From JAGOUY01 sp964562155 (GTDB lineage Bacteria; Patescibacteriota; Patescibacteriia; 2-12-FULL-60-25): 64,000 nt of DNA. This document shows, in pieces, positions 7,397 through 16,078 of the stretch (positions are counted from its first letter, which is position 1; each line of letters opens with the position of its first letter). The notes below the pieces were generated by a model. The model worked only from the letters and a program-made list of their open reading frames with translations, searched no databases and was not told where the DNA came from. Position numbers and translations under genes: made by a program. Where the stretch lies: NCBI GenBank assembly GCA_964562155.1, contig CAZLRU010000006.1, positions 1 to 64,000 on the forward strand, written 5' to 3'.

Positions 7397-8797
7397 ATGC
7401 ATACACGCCCCCCTGTTATCCCTTCTCCTTCCCCATCCTTCCCAAAAGCTGCTCCTAAACCTCCTATTCCCGCACCAACGACCAGTCCCATTTTCTTTGG
7501 TCTTGGATTGGCGCCTGGTTTATTGGACGCATTGGCTTTGCTTAAAATTCACACCCCTACACCTATCCAAGAGCGCGCTATTCCTCTTGCGCTTGAAGGT
7601 AACGATGTGGTTGGTATTGCTCAGACAGGAACGGGCAAGACGCTCGCTTTTGGGTTGCCAATGATTCAGCGCCTAGCTCAGTCAAAGGGCCAGGGGCTGG
7701 TTTTATTGCCAACGCGTGAACTCGCTTTGCAGGTTGAAGATAATCTTCGTCGGTTGGGTCGTGGTATTGGGTTACGCACGGTCGTTTTGATTGGTGGAGC
7801 GCCGATGAATCCACAGATTCATGCTTTGCGCGCCAAACCTCATATTATTATTGCGACGCCGGGACGATTGGTTGATCATCTTGAACGCAAAACGGTGGAT
7901 TTGCATCGTGTGCATGTGTTGGTGCTCGATGAGGCTGATCGCATGTTGGATATGGGGTTTGCTCCTCAGCTTAATAAGATCTTGGCTCTTGTGCCAAAAG
8001 AGCGTCAGACCATGTTGTTTTCCGCAACGATGCCTTCTGAGATCACCAAGATGGCGGCGACGCATATGCGTCAGCCTTTACGTGTTGAAGTGGCTCCACA
8101 GGGAACGACGGCGGAACGTGTGCGTCAAGAAATTTTTATTGTACGAAAAGAAGATAAGATCCGCTTGTTGAATCATGTATTGTCCGAGGTTCGTGGCTCG
8201 GTGATTGTGTTCTCTCGGACGCGTCATGGCGCAAAAAAGATTACACGCGACGTGCGGGGTATGGGTCATGCAGCTGCTGAAATTCACTCCGATCGCTCGC
8301 TTAGCCAGCGTCGTGAAGCGTTGGAAGGATTTCGTTCCGGTAAATATCGTGTCTTGATTGCAACAGATATTGCTGCGCGTGGGATTGATGTGAAGGGGAT
8401 TGAATTGGTGGTGAACTTTGATCTTCCGGATGACGCACAAGACTACGTGCACCGCATTGGTCGTACCGGTCGCGCGGGTATGGAGGGTCGTGCGATGTCG
8501 TTTGCAACGCCGGATCAACGTGGGGATATTCGTATCATTGAACGATTGATTCGTGCCGTGATTCCACAAAGCACCTTACCAAAAGAATTGCCGCCAGCTC
8601 CACCAAAACCTGCCTTTGAAGTGCCGGAGCGTTCAGAGCGACCTTCTTATGGACGTTCATCTCGTGGACCATCTTCTTCACAGAGCGCTCCGCGTGGACG
8701 CTTTCGTGATCGTTATGCGACGGCTCCAACGGGTCCTGACACCTACGGGAACTATCCGCGTCGTCGATCAGGTCCGGCGCGTCGGACGGGACGATAA
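7397..8797 (+). CDS. DEAD-box ATP-dependent RNA helicase
   Basis: 466 residues from ATG 7397 (a TTG four codons upstream is possible). All core motifs are present in order: Q motif (TPTPIQ), I AQTGTGKT, Ia PTRELA, Ib TPGR, II DEAD, III SAT, IV VFSRT, V ARGID and VI HRIGRTGR. A short Pro-rich leader precedes the helicase domains, and the last ~65 residues are a basic Arg/Ser/Gly/Pro tail typical of RNA-binding extensions in RhlE-like proteins. Role: ATP-driven RNA remodelling in ribosome assembly or mRNA decay. A GATACT box lies about 12 bases ahead of the ATG, and a bidirectional terminator follows. Confidence 0.95.
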   Translation: MHTRPPVIPSPSPSFPKAAPKPPIPAPTTSPIFFGLGLAPGLLDALALLKIHTPTPIQERAIPLALEGNDVVGIAQTGTGKTLAFGLPMIQRLAQSKGQGLVLLPTRELALQVEDNLRRLGRGIGLRTVVLIGGAPMNPQIHALRAKPHIIIATPGRLVDHLERKTVDLHRVHVLVLDEADRMLDMGFAPQLNKILALVPKERQTMLFSATMPSEITKMAATHMRQPLRVEVAPQGTTAERVRQEIFIVRKEDKIRLLNHVLSEVRGSVIVFSRTRHGAKKITRDVRGMGHAAAEIHSDRSLSQRREALEGFRSGKYRVLIATDIAARGIDVKGIELVVNFDLPDDAQDYVHRIGRTGRAGMEGRAMSFATPDQRGDIRIIERLIRAVIPQSTLPKELPPAPPKPAFEVPERSERPSYGRSSRGPSSSQSAPRGRFRDRYATAPTGPDTYGNYPRRRSGPARRTGR

Positions 8798-8820
8798 TAC
8801 GAAAATAGAGATAGATAAAA

Positions 8821-8844
8821 GACGAGTGTGTGCTCGTCTTTTTT
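8821..8844. terminator. Bidirectional terminator between convergent genes
   Basis: GACGAG/CTCGTC with loop TGTGTG, preceded by A4 and followed by T6. It serves the helicase and the convergent flavoprotein gene. Confidence 0.85.
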
Positions 8845-8848
8845 GATC

Positions 8849-10021
8849 TTACATGCCCGTGATCTGCCAGAAGCGGAAGCGGTAAATAATATTGCGTAGC
8901 CACGGTACTAGACTTGTATGGATGACGGTGAATTTGAGATCGAGGAAGCCGGTTTTTCCGACGGTTAAAATATTTCCTTTGGAAACGTAGTGATAGGGGA
9001 GTGGTGGTTGATTGCTTACCGCGCGTACCAGATTTTTGGCGACGATGCGTGCCATTTGTAGGGCTGTTTGGGCATTTTTTGGAATGACGAGATTGCTTTC
9101 ACGATAGAGAACGATATCGCCACCGCCGAAGACATCCGGTGCGATTTGGAGGGCTTGATCGACGGGGAGGTAGCCGCTTCGCTCAACGTGGACTTCGGGG
9201 GTGATGGCGACCGTACAGGGCTCGATGCCAGCAGTCCAGATCACGAGCCCGATAGGAAGACTTCCTAGAGCTGTCTGTAATTCACGTTGGTTCATGCCGC
9301 TGACCGTTGCCCCTGTGCGCACGAGGATGCCCTGGCGTTCCAAAAGTTCTGTTGTTTTTGTGACGAGTGAGGTGGGGAAGCCGGGAAGAATTTGTGGGCC
9401 AGCTTGGACGAGAGTCCAGGAAAGAAGGGGCTTCAGGTCAGTGTAGGATGTATCACAGAGCCGTTCGACCATTGTTTTTAGTGCGCAGACCGCTTCAACC
9501 CCGCTGGGACCGGCACCAACCACAACAAATGAGAGGAGATGTCTACGCTCTTCGTCGGAAGGATTTTGTGTAGCAATGTCCAGGCGTTTTTTTACTTCAT
9601 CGTGAATGTGGTGTACGTCCTCTTCTCGTTTGAGCGCAAAGCTGTTTTGAGCAACGCCGGGAATGCCGTAGTAACATGGTTGTGCGCCTTGGCAAAGAGC
9701 GATGATGTCGTAGGTGATGGATTCTTGGCGTTGGTTGGAGGAAGGGGTTGTGTAGAAAATTGTCTTATTATCCCGATTGATTGAGTCGACGTGCCCTTGG
9801 ATAAAGGTAAAGCCGTCGCGTTTGGCGATGGGTCGTAGGTCCGCTCGCAATGATGCGCGAGGATAGTCTGGATGTTCGAGGGCATCAATTAGGCGGGGGG
9901 TGAACAAAAAATGATCTTTTTGATCAATCAGGGTAACTGTTGCGGAAGGGAGAAGTTTGCGGAGACGGCGGGCGGTGGAAAGGCCAACGAAGCCGGCGCC
10001 GATGATAACGATGTGGGGCAT
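8849..10021 (-). CDS. NDH-2-like FAD/NAD(P)-dependent oxidoreductase
   Basis: 390 residues, typical of type II NADH dehydrogenases. The N-terminal FAD-binding GAGFVGLSTARRL begins at about residue 8, the second nucleotide-binding fold has VVVGAGPSGVEAV (about 165), and a C-terminal GGGDIV matches the FAD-contacting GD motif. The last ~40 residues (YRFRFWQ) are aromatic and basic, as in NDH-2 membrane anchors. It would oxidise NAD(P)H and pass electrons to a quinone or another acceptor; no quinone synthesis or terminal oxidase is visible here. It is transcribed from a CTCGATA-type promoter and is not in an operon. Confidence 0.85.
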   Translation of the reverse strand: MPHIVIIGAGFVGLSTARRLRKLLPSATVTLIDQKDHFLFTPRLIDALEHPDYPRASLRADLRPIAKRDGFTFIQGHVDSINRDNKTIFYTTPSSNQRQESITYDIIALCQGAQPCYYGIPGVAQNSFALKREEDVHHIHDEVKKRLDIATQNPSDEERRHLLSFVVVGAGPSGVEAVCALKTMVERLCDTSYTDLKPLLSWTLVQAGPQILPGFPTSLVTKTTELLERQGILVRTGATVSGMNQRELQTALGSLPIGLVIWTAGIEPCTVAITPEVHVERSGYLPVDQALQIAPDVFGGGDIVLYRESNLVIPKNAQTALQMARIVAKNLVRAVSNQPPLPYHYVSKGNILTVGKTGFLDLKFTVIHTSLVPWLRNIIYRFRFWQITGM

Positions 10022-10025
10022 AAGC

Positions 10026-10060
10026 AGTATAGAGATACAGTATTGAGCATTGGGTATCGA
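10026..10060 (-). promoter_or_regulatory. CTCGATA-class promoter of the NDH-2-like gene
   Basis: On the minus strand TCGATA (complement of 10055-10060) is followed after exactly 17 bases by TATCTC (10032-10037), then TATACT (10026-10031), then the ATG at 10021. Same architecture as the promoters of gap, eno and ftsE, with a weaker -10. Confidence 0.5.
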
Positions 10061-10077
10061 GTGTAAAGGAGGTAATG

Positions 10078-10101
10078 AAAAACGCCTTCTTTGGCGTTTT
10101 T
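10078..10101 (-). terminator. Terminator of the deoxysugar operon
   Basis: AAAAACGCC/GGCGTTTTT with loop TTCTTT. On the minus strand it lies 8 bases behind the stop codon of the reductase gene. Confidence 0.85.
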
Positions 10102-10108
10102 CAAGCGT

Positions 10109-10948
10109 TTACTGCTTTTGCTTTTTTTCCGCGTAGCGCTTCATCGTATCTTCCAGCGCTTCTTTGATCGGTCGCATCTTGATACCGAGTGCGGCGAGGC
10201 GAGGGGATTGGAGGATGCAGTTAGAGCGTTGTTTGGTGGCGAGTCCGAGCTTGACCAAGTCTTCGTCGTTGATCCATTCGTTTTTGTGGGTCGGATCGAC
10301 GTATTGCTCGTAGAGGGCGATAAGGTCTTTATGGCGCATGGTGCCTTCATTTACCACATGGAAGATGCCCTCACCCTTTTTCTCTATGAGTTGACGTGCG
10401 GCAGAGAGAAGGTCTTCGACAACCGTGACGCTGTTTTCGACGTCGATGACTTTTGGGTAGGCGGTGAGTTTATCGATGAGGTTGCGCGAATTTGGAATCC
10501 AATCGATGGGCATGCGTAAGCGCGCCACACCGACACCGGGGAGTTTTGACAAGATGAGATCAGCAGCGTATTTGGTGCGGGAATAGAAGGCTAGAGGATT
10601 GGCGAAATCTTCTTCTGTCCAGCCCTTTGGGTCTGGTGAGGGGCCGTAGAAAATACAGCCCGAACCGAGATGTAATAAATAGATGTTTCGCGTACGGCAT
10701 TCTTCCGCCAGTGTTAAGGCTCCTACTACATTTGAACGATAGGTTGTCTCTTGATTGGCTTCGCACCAGTCCACGTTTGGTTTACCTGTTTTGCCCGCTG
10801 TATTAATAACGGCATCGGGCTTAACTTCATCTAGGACGTGTGCGACGGCGGCACGATCATCAATGCGAACTTCTGATATCAGAGCGTCAGGCCAGGCCTG
10901 TTTCATGCGATTGGCGATATAGCCATTACCGAAGATGAGGATGTTCAT
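10109..10948 (-). CDS. dTDP/UDP-4-keto-6-deoxyglucose epimerase/reductase-like SDR
   Basis: 279 residues from the ATG at 10948, chosen because the Rossmann motif GNGYIANRM starts only six residues later. It is an extended short-chain dehydrogenase with active-site YSRTK (YxxxK). Motifs GKTGKPNVDWCE, GCIFYG, RLRMPI and SRNLIDKL recall the plant bifunctional 3,5-epimerase/4-reductase (UER1/NRS-ER) more than bacterial RmlD. This could explain the lack of an rmlC gene beside rmlB. It probably converts the RmlB product to dTDP-L-rhamnose or a related sugar, supplying the glycosyltransferases encoded divergently. 14 bases separate it from rmlB, so it is in the same operon. Confidence 0.8.
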   Translation of the reverse strand: MNILIFGNGYIANRMKQAWPDALISEVRIDDRAAVAHVLDEVKPDAVINTAGKTGKPNVDWCEANQETTYRSNVVGALTLAEECRTRNIYLLHLGSGCIFYGPSPDPKGWTEEDFANPLAFYSRTKYAADLILSKLPGVGVARLRMPIDWIPNSRNLIDKLTAYPKVIDVENSVTVVEDLLSAARQLIEKKGEGIFHVVNEGTMRHKDLIALYEQYVDPTHKNEWINDEDLVKLGLATKQRSNCILQSPRLAALGIKMRPIKEALEDTMKRYAEKKQKQ

Positions 10949-10962
10949 AGAAAACGAGAGGG

Positions 10963-11943
10963 CTATTTTATGAGAGGTTTCCACCAGGTTTCGTTGCGTT
11001 TGAACCATTCAACTGTTTGGCTCAGCCCTTGGTCGAAGGTTGTGCGTGGGGCCCAGTTGAGCTGTGTGCGTGCCTTTGTGTCATCAATCGAGTAGCGGCG
11101 GTCATGGCCTTTACGGTCCTCTACGAATGTAAGAAGGCTCTCTGGTTTGTTTAGTAGGTGTAGGATCTTTTTTGCGACATCGATATTGGCTGGTTCTGCA
11201 TCTCCGCCTAGACAATAGCTTTCCCCGATTGCTCCGTTTAGAAGAATGGCTTCGATGCCGCGACAATGATCTTCCACATAAATCCAGTCACGTACATATT
11301 TTCCATCGCCGTAGATGGGGAGAGGCTTGTCTTGAAGAGCGTTTACGATACAAAGCGGGATGAATTTTTCCGGGAAATGGTAGGGTCCGTAGTTATTTGA
11401 GCAGTTGCTGATGCTGATGGGGAGGCCGTAGGTGTGATAATACGCTCGTACGAGATGATCGGAGGCGGCTTTAGATGCGCTGTAGGGGCTGCGTGGCGCG
11501 TAGGGTGTTGTTTCGGTGAATCGATTCGGATCATCGAGTGTTAAGGAGCCAAAGACTTCGTCGGTGGAGACATGATGAAAACGTTTAATCGTTGGACAGT
11601 GACGCAAGGTTTCATCAAGGAGTACTTGTGTGCCGATGACATTGGTTTGTAAAAAGGTTTGTGGTCCGGTAATGGATCTGTCGACATGGCTTTCGGCGGC
11701 GAAGTTTACGATCCAATCCACGTTCTTCAGTGCTTCGCGGACGCTTAGATTGTTATCGATACTTCCGTGTATAAAATGGTAATGAGGATTTTTGTCTACG
11801 TCCTTAAGGTTGGCTGTGTTTCCTGCATAGGTCAGCGCGTCTAGATTCACGATGTGGTCATCTGGATGGGTGGTGAGCCAGTAACGGATAAAATTTGATC
11901 CAATAAACCCGGCACCGCCGGTTACAAGAATCGTTCGACCCAT
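10963..11943 (-). CDS. rmlB: dTDP-glucose 4,6-dehydratase
   Basis: 326 residues. N-terminal TGGAGFIGSNFIR binds NAD; STDEVFG carries the Thr-Asp-Glu active-site triad; the YSASKAASDH motif holds the catalytic Tyr and Lys; RDWIYVEDH and the C-terminal GHDRRYSID are RmlB signatures. It makes dTDP-4-keto-6-deoxyglucose from dTDP-glucose for cell-surface glycans. First gene of a two-gene operon with the reductase, divergent from three glycosyltransferases. A GCTCGATGG sequence occurs upstream but with a 15-base spacing to TATCTT, so I do not count it as a clear promoter. Confidence 0.95.
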   Translation of the reverse strand: MGRTILVTGGAGFIGSNFIRYWLTTHPDDHIVNLDALTYAGNTANLKDVDKNPHYHFIHGSIDNNLSVREALKNVDWIVNFAAESHVDRSITGPQTFLQTNVIGTQVLLDETLRHCPTIKRFHHVSTDEVFGSLTLDDPNRFTETTPYAPRSPYSASKAASDHLVRAYYHTYGLPISISNCSNNYGPYHFPEKFIPLCIVNALQDKPLPIYGDGKYVRDWIYVEDHCRGIEAILLNGAIGESYCLGGDAEPANIDVAKKILHLLNKPESLLTFVEDRKGHDRRYSIDDTKARTQLNWAPRTTFDQGLSQTVEWFKRNETWWKPLIK

Positions 11944-12017
11944 AGAATTGCCAATAAAAGATAAGATTGTTACGCTGCCATCGAGCCTATCACGAGCTAT
12001 AACTCCTCTACAAGCCT

Positions 12018-12920
12018 ATGATTCGTTGGTTACCTCCCTGTCACGATGAACGCGCGGATCTAGCCGTTTTGATCGTTAGTTGGAATGTGAAGGAGCTGGT
12101 TTTGAAGAATATTGAGGCGCTCTTTGCTAGTGAGGGCGATGTCTCTGCTGAGCTCATTGTTATTGATAATGCTTCAAAGGATGGGACGGTTGAAGCGATT
12201 CGAGGTCAGTTTCCTTGTGCGCGGGTGATTGCTAACACATATAACGCCGGTTTTTCTCTGGCGAATGCGCAAGGGATGATCGCTTCTCATGCGCGTCATT
12301 GTCTGCTTTTGAATCCTGATATGCGGGTTGATTCAGACGCCCTTCAGAAAACGGTCGAGTATCTTGATGCGCATCCAGATGTCGGTATTATGGGTGCGCA
12401 ACTGCGAACGGTTGAGGGAGGGATGATTGAGCATGTTCGTCGTTTTCCCACATTTGGATCTCAGCTTGCGATTTTGCTTAAGATCCCGCATGTGTTTCCG
12501 TCGCTCGTTCACCATTATCTTGCGAAAGATTTTGATTATACGCGCGAACAAGCAGCTGATTCCATTCGGGGTTCGTACTTTGCGATTCATGAGCATGCGA
12601 TTGAGCGGTGCGCTGGTTTAGATACGCGTTACTTTATTTGGTTTGAGGAGGTTGATTATTGTAAAAAGGTTACGGAGCGTGGGCTTAAGGTTATGTATGT
12701 TCCGACTATCCGGGTCACGGATTTTATCGGTCGGAGCTTTGCTCAACGGGATAGTTTTTGGAAACAGAAACACTTTACTCGCTCGATGGTTCAGTATTTT
12801 GAGAAATGGCATCCTTGGTGGGAGGTGTTGGTTCTGAAATTGGTTCGATTGGCGGTGCTGGCGGGAGTGGGGGTTGTTGAAGTGGGTATGAACATTCTAA
12901 CGCCCACGTCTAAAGACTGA
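12018..12920 (+). CDS. Family 2 glycosyltransferase (first of three)
   Basis: 300 residues. The GT-A fold signatures are NASKDGTVEAI, the DxD-like NPDMRVD, and a distal FIWFEEVDYCKK with the acidic catalytic-base region, as in rhamnosyltransferase-like GT2 enzymes (WbbL type). A hydrophobic segment near the C-terminus (about 275-295) may attach it to the membrane. It probably adds a sugar to a lipid-linked glycan, plausibly the deoxysugar from the divergent rmlB operon. Its stop overlaps the next start by one base (TGATG), showing translational coupling. Confidence 0.88.
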   Translation: MIRWLPPCHDERADLAVLIVSWNVKELVLKNIEALFASEGDVSAELIVIDNASKDGTVEAIRGQFPCARVIANTYNAGFSLANAQGMIASHARHCLLLNPDMRVDSDALQKTVEYLDAHPDVGIMGAQLRTVEGGMIEHVRRFPTFGSQLAILLKIPHVFPSLVHHYLAKDFDYTREQAADSIRGSYFAIHEHAIERCAGLDTRYFIWFEEVDYCKKVTERGLKVMYVPTIRVTDFIGRSFAQRDSFWKQKHFTRSMVQYFEKWHPWWEVLVLKLVRLAVLAGVGVVEVGMNILTPTSKD

Positions 12921-13942
12921 TGTCTATGCCTCGTATTGCTATCCAAACCCCGCTCTATCGTAGTTCTCAGTATTTGCCGATGCTGCTTAAGAGCTTAAAG
13001 GAGCAGACGTTTCTTGACTGGACCTTCTATGCGGTTGAGAATTCTGGTGATGTGAACGAGCAGGCCAGGGTCAAGGGATTGCTGGAGCAGAGCGGGATAG
13101 CGTATGAGTTTTTTGTGAGTGAGGCCAACCTGGGGTTTGCTGATGGACATAATTTTTTGATGCAAAAACACACGGCTGAATTTATTTTATTATTGAATGA
13201 GGATGCGTATTTAGGAGCGGAGCATCTTGCTCGTTGTGTGTCGCGTTTTGAGGCGGATGCGAATTGTGCCGCGGTTGCTGGGGCTGTGTATCGGTGGGGG
13301 GCGCCTGTCAATCAAGCGGAGATTCTTACAGAGGATACCTTTGTTGATACGTTGGCTCTTCACTATAATTGCTTGGCTCACGTTGTTGATGTATGCGCAG
13401 GCGTCTCCAAACGTGACGCGGCAGATTTTTTGCGAGAAGCGAAGAGGGTATGGGGAGTGTCCGGTGCTGTGTCTATGTTTCGTCGCTCATATATTGAGGC
13501 GGCTTCACCGGAGCGCCTCATCTTTTACCCTCATTTTTTCATGTATAAAGAGGACGTTGATCTTGCTATTCGTCTTTTTCGTAGAGGGTATACCACTTGG
13601 TTTGACCCAGAGATCGTGAGTTTTCATCGTCGGAGCATTAAGGCTCCGAAAGGGATCAGAGCAAGGATCGAGGACGAACGAAAGCGTCCGGCACATTTGC
13701 GGCAGGCGATGTATCGTAATCAGTGGCGTATCTACGTCAGCCATCTTTCATTCGTCTTGGGAGCTCGGGATCTTGTTCGTTCATTGGTGCACGAGTGTGT
13801 GCATTCGGTCTTTGTTTTTGTGGTTTCTCCGATGGTATTTTTTGGTGCTTGGAAAGAAATTTTTGCTGATTGGTCGTCCGCTTGGAAACGACGAGCGGCT
13901 TTGAAATATCTTGGACTCAAGCATATTCAACTTCTTGTATGA
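12920..13942 (+). CDS. Family 2 glycosyltransferase (second of three)
   Basis: 340 residues. N-terminal GT-A fold (TPLYRSSQYL), the donor-site LLNEDAYLG (metal-binding DxD replaced by EDA), GAVSMFRRS, then FFMYKEDVDLAIRLFRRG, the GT2 catalytic-base segment. The C-terminal ~90 residues contain a hydrophobic stretch (HSVFVFVVSPMVFF) that may be a membrane helix. Overlaps the genes on both sides by 1-4 bases, so the three transferases form one coupled operon. Acceptor and donor cannot be told from sequence. Confidence 0.86.
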   Translation: MSMPRIAIQTPLYRSSQYLPMLLKSLKEQTFLDWTFYAVENSGDVNEQARVKGLLEQSGIAYEFFVSEANLGFADGHNFLMQKHTAEFILLLNEDAYLGAEHLARCVSRFEADANCAAVAGAVYRWGAPVNQAEILTEDTFVDTLALHYNCLAHVVDVCAGVSKRDAADFLREAKRVWGVSGAVSMFRRSYIEAASPERLIFYPHFFMYKEDVDLAIRLFRRGYTTWFDPEIVSFHRRSIKAPKGIRARIEDERKRPAHLRQAMYRNQWRIYVSHLSFVLGARDLVRSLVHECVHSVFVFVVSPMVFFGAWKEIFADWSSAWKRRAALKYLGLKHIQLLV

Positions 13943-15221
13943 TGATGTATCCCAAAGTCGGTATTATTTACCTGACATACCCAACGCCCAACTGGGAGCG
14001 TGATATTAATCGCTGTCTGGCTTCGATGGAAAAGATTACCTATCCAAAGGATCGCTTGGAACTTATTTGTGTTGAGTCGAAAGGGAAGATCGCTCCTTTG
14101 CAAGCCTGGTTTCAGGAAAAATGGATGCCGAAGTCTGAAAAGGAGTTGCCTCGCATTTCCTATATTTTTCGTGATGAGGCAATTGGGTTTGCTGGCAATA
14201 ATAATCTTGGACTCATCAAGGCGAAGGAGCTTGGTTGTGAGTACGTGCATTTGACGAATGAGGATACAGATGTTGATCCTGATTATATTCTGCGAGCGGT
14301 TGAGCGGGCTGAATCGGATCCTTCAATCGCCTACGTGCAATCGTTGATTTTGTTGGGTGAAGACCGAAGCAGGGTGAATACGGTGGGGAACGCCTTTCAT
14401 TACCTGGGCTTTGGGTACTCGAATGGGTATGGATGGACGAAGGAACAGGCTCTGGCATTTTTTGAAAAGGAAAAAGCTCGAGGAAATAAAGATTTGGAAA
14501 TTGGCTATGGTTCTGGAGCGGGAGTGTTGTGCCGCGTGTCCGCCCTTGATCATGCCGGTCTCTTTGATGAGGGGTTTTTCATGTATCATGAGGACACAGA
14601 TGCAAGTTTGCGTGCGCGGATGCGCGGATTAAAGACGGTTGTTGAGCCTACGTCGATTTTGTGGCATTACTACGAGTTTGCCAAGAATAAGATCAACTAT
14701 TACTGGATGGAGCGGAATCGGTATGTCTTGCTGCTTAGCTATTATCGCCTTTGGACCTTGATCGTTCTCTTTCCTGTGATCGTGGCGATGGATTTGGGAA
14801 TCTTGGTTTTTTCTATTAAAGGAGGGTGGTTTGATATGAAGAGGAAGATGTATAGGGAGTTGTTTACGGTAGAATTTTGGAAGTGGGTTATGGTTCGCCG
14901 GAAGGATGTTCAAGCTATGCGTAACATATCTGATCGGGAATTTTTGCGGCAAGCGGTTACCGTCATTGGTTTTCAGGAAGAGACGGTAAAGAATCCGTTG
15001 TTGGATTATGTGGGTAATCCACTTTTGACCGCTTATTGGTGGGTGGCTAGGTGGTTTATTGTTTNNNNNNNNNNNNNNNNNNNNNNNNNNNNNNNNNNNN
15101 NNNNNNNNNNNNNNNNNNNNNNNNNNNNNNNNNNNNNNNNNNNNNNNNNNNNNNNNNNNNNNNNGTGGGTAATCCACTTTTGACCGCTTATTGGTGGGTG
15201 GCTAGGTGGTTTATTGTTTAG
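13939..15221 (+). CDS. Family 2 glycosyltransferase (third of three), interrupted by an N gap
   Basis: Starts at ATG 13939, overlapping the previous stop (ATGA). GT2 features: TYPTPNWERDINRCLASM, LTNEDTDVDPDYI, GAGVLCRVS and FFMYHEDTDASLRARMRG, followed by membrane-associated hydrophobic segments (about 260-290). The frame runs to the N block at 15065-15164. The 55 bases before the gap are repeated exactly after it, and if the duplicate and Ns are removed the frame continues to a stop at TAG 15219-15221, giving about 375 residues ending in WFIV. The gene is therefore probably intact in the organism. No other stop should be trusted. Confidence 0.82.
15065..15164. other. Assembly gap (100 N) with identical 55-base flanks
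   Basis: 15010-15064 and 15165-15219 are the same 55 bases. This is what remains when two contigs overlapping by one k-mer are joined by a scaffolder rather than merged. The gap probably has no real content. Confidence 0.9.
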
Positions 15222-15291
15222 TGTATACCAACGTGGGCTACGAGGTGCGTAAAAAAAAAGGGGGGGGTCACGATGAGATTTGCTTAAACAA

Positions 15292-15332
15292 AATAGACCA
15301 GCTCCATATGAGAAGGTCTATTGTTATTTTTC
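15292..15332. terminator. Terminator behind the glycosyltransferase operon
   Basis: AATAGACC/GGTCTATT with a 15-base loop and a T-rich tail on both strands, between convergent genes. Just upstream, 15251-15267 is a run of nine A and eight G next to the assembly gap, which may be a sequencing artefact. Confidence 0.55.
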
Positions 15333-15407
15333 TAGATCTCGAAGGTCTAAAACCGGCGGGATCTAGACAGGAAGAGGGACTTCCTGGAACGAGGGACAGA
15401 AGGTGCT

Positions 15408-15965
15408 TCAGGCGGGCGGTTGTGCGGCGTGGTTTGTTTGTTGGAGCAGGGTATAGCGGTAGATCGTGGGTGATGTCTTTCCTTGGTACAGGTTGAGGGT
15501 GATGGTGTCGAGGTTTTCGAGCGCTCCGTTGACCGTGATGTCTACGGACGCCAGCAGGTTGGTGATCGCCAGCGCGGGGAGCACGACCAGTGCCGTGTTT
15601 CCCGTGGCCTTGCTGGCCACTTCCTCTTCGAAGTCGTGGCGGAGTACCCGTCTGGCATCGATCAGATCCACCTTCTTGACCTTGCCTGTTCGTTCGAGGG
15701 CTTGCCAGGCAAACCGCTCCTGCGGGAGGCAGTCTTCTCCCAGCAGGTTGATGGAGATGATGGGCACGTTTCCTCCGAGCGCCGTGTTCACCTCGCCGGC
15801 GGTTTCGATGCATGCGCGCGGGCCCTTACGGGCGAACATCTGATCGATCGTTCCCCTCTTTTTGCGCAGTGCTTCGCCCATGGCTCGGGCGGCTGACTGG
15901 CCGTTCTTAGTGAGTCGACCCCCGACTCCCACAATGGCGCCGTGTACCATCAGGATCAATTCCAT
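15408..15965 (-). CDS. Histidine-phosphatase-fold protein lacking catalytic residues
   Basis: 185 residues. The opening LILMVHGAIVGVGGRLTKNG and the following QSAARAMGEAL align with the phosphoglycerate-mutase/histidine-phosphatase start (LxRHGxxxxN...LTxxG...A...G..L), but the Arg of RHG is Val. The later strand ALVVLPALAITNLL sits where active members have VSHGGxxxxL, so the second catalytic His is also missing. It is thus probably a non-catalytic or re-purposed member. Codons are markedly C/G-ending, as in pyrC and the COG0523 gene. AAGGAGG lies 14 bases ahead of the ATG, longer than usual spacing. Confidence 0.6.
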   Translation of the reverse strand: MELILMVHGAIVGVGGRLTKNGQSAARAMGEALRKKRGTIDQMFARKGPRACIETAGEVNTALGGNVPIISINLLGEDCLPQERFAWQALERTGKVKKVDLIDARRVLRHDFEEEVASKATGNTALVVLPALAITNLLASVDITVNGALENLDTITLNLYQGKTSPTIYRYTLLQQTNHAAQPPA

Positions 15966-15994
15966 CGCTGTTTTCTAGGCCTCCTTGCGCGTAT

Positions 15995-16023
15995 CGTGTA
16001 TCAAAAAATGGCTGATTTGTCAA
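15995..16023 (-). promoter_or_regulatory. Promoter of the histidine-phosphatase-fold gene
   Basis: On the minus strand TTGACA (complement of 16018-16023), a 17-base spacer and TACACG (15995-16000). Confidence 0.6.
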
Positions 16024-16037
16024 TCGGTTGGCGGCCC

Positions 16038-16066
16038 TTGCCTAAAAGCCCTCTTTGTGCTAACCT
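16038..16066 (+). promoter_or_regulatory. Promoter of rpmE
   Basis: TTGCCT (16038-16043), a 17-base spacer and TAACCT (16061-16066), 12 bases ahead of the ATG. Confidence 0.55.
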
Positions 16067-16078
16067 TCGCCCATTGTT

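Noticed and set aside
11944..12017. GGCTCGATGG upstream of rmlB as another CTCGA-class promoter
   Set aside because: The spacing to the nearest -10-like TATCTT is 15, not 17, and the leader is longer, so it does not meet the pattern.
15165..15219. Apparent 55-base direct repeat that could be read as a biological duplication or insertion-site duplication
   Set aside because: The copies flank exactly 100 N, the second gap shows the same 55-base pattern, and both genes become intact on collapse, so an assembly cause is far more likely.
15251..15267. Run of nine A and eight G as a possible phase-variable tract
   Set aside because: It lies in non-coding DNA next to an assembly gap and controls no visible start; a homopolymer artefact is as likely.
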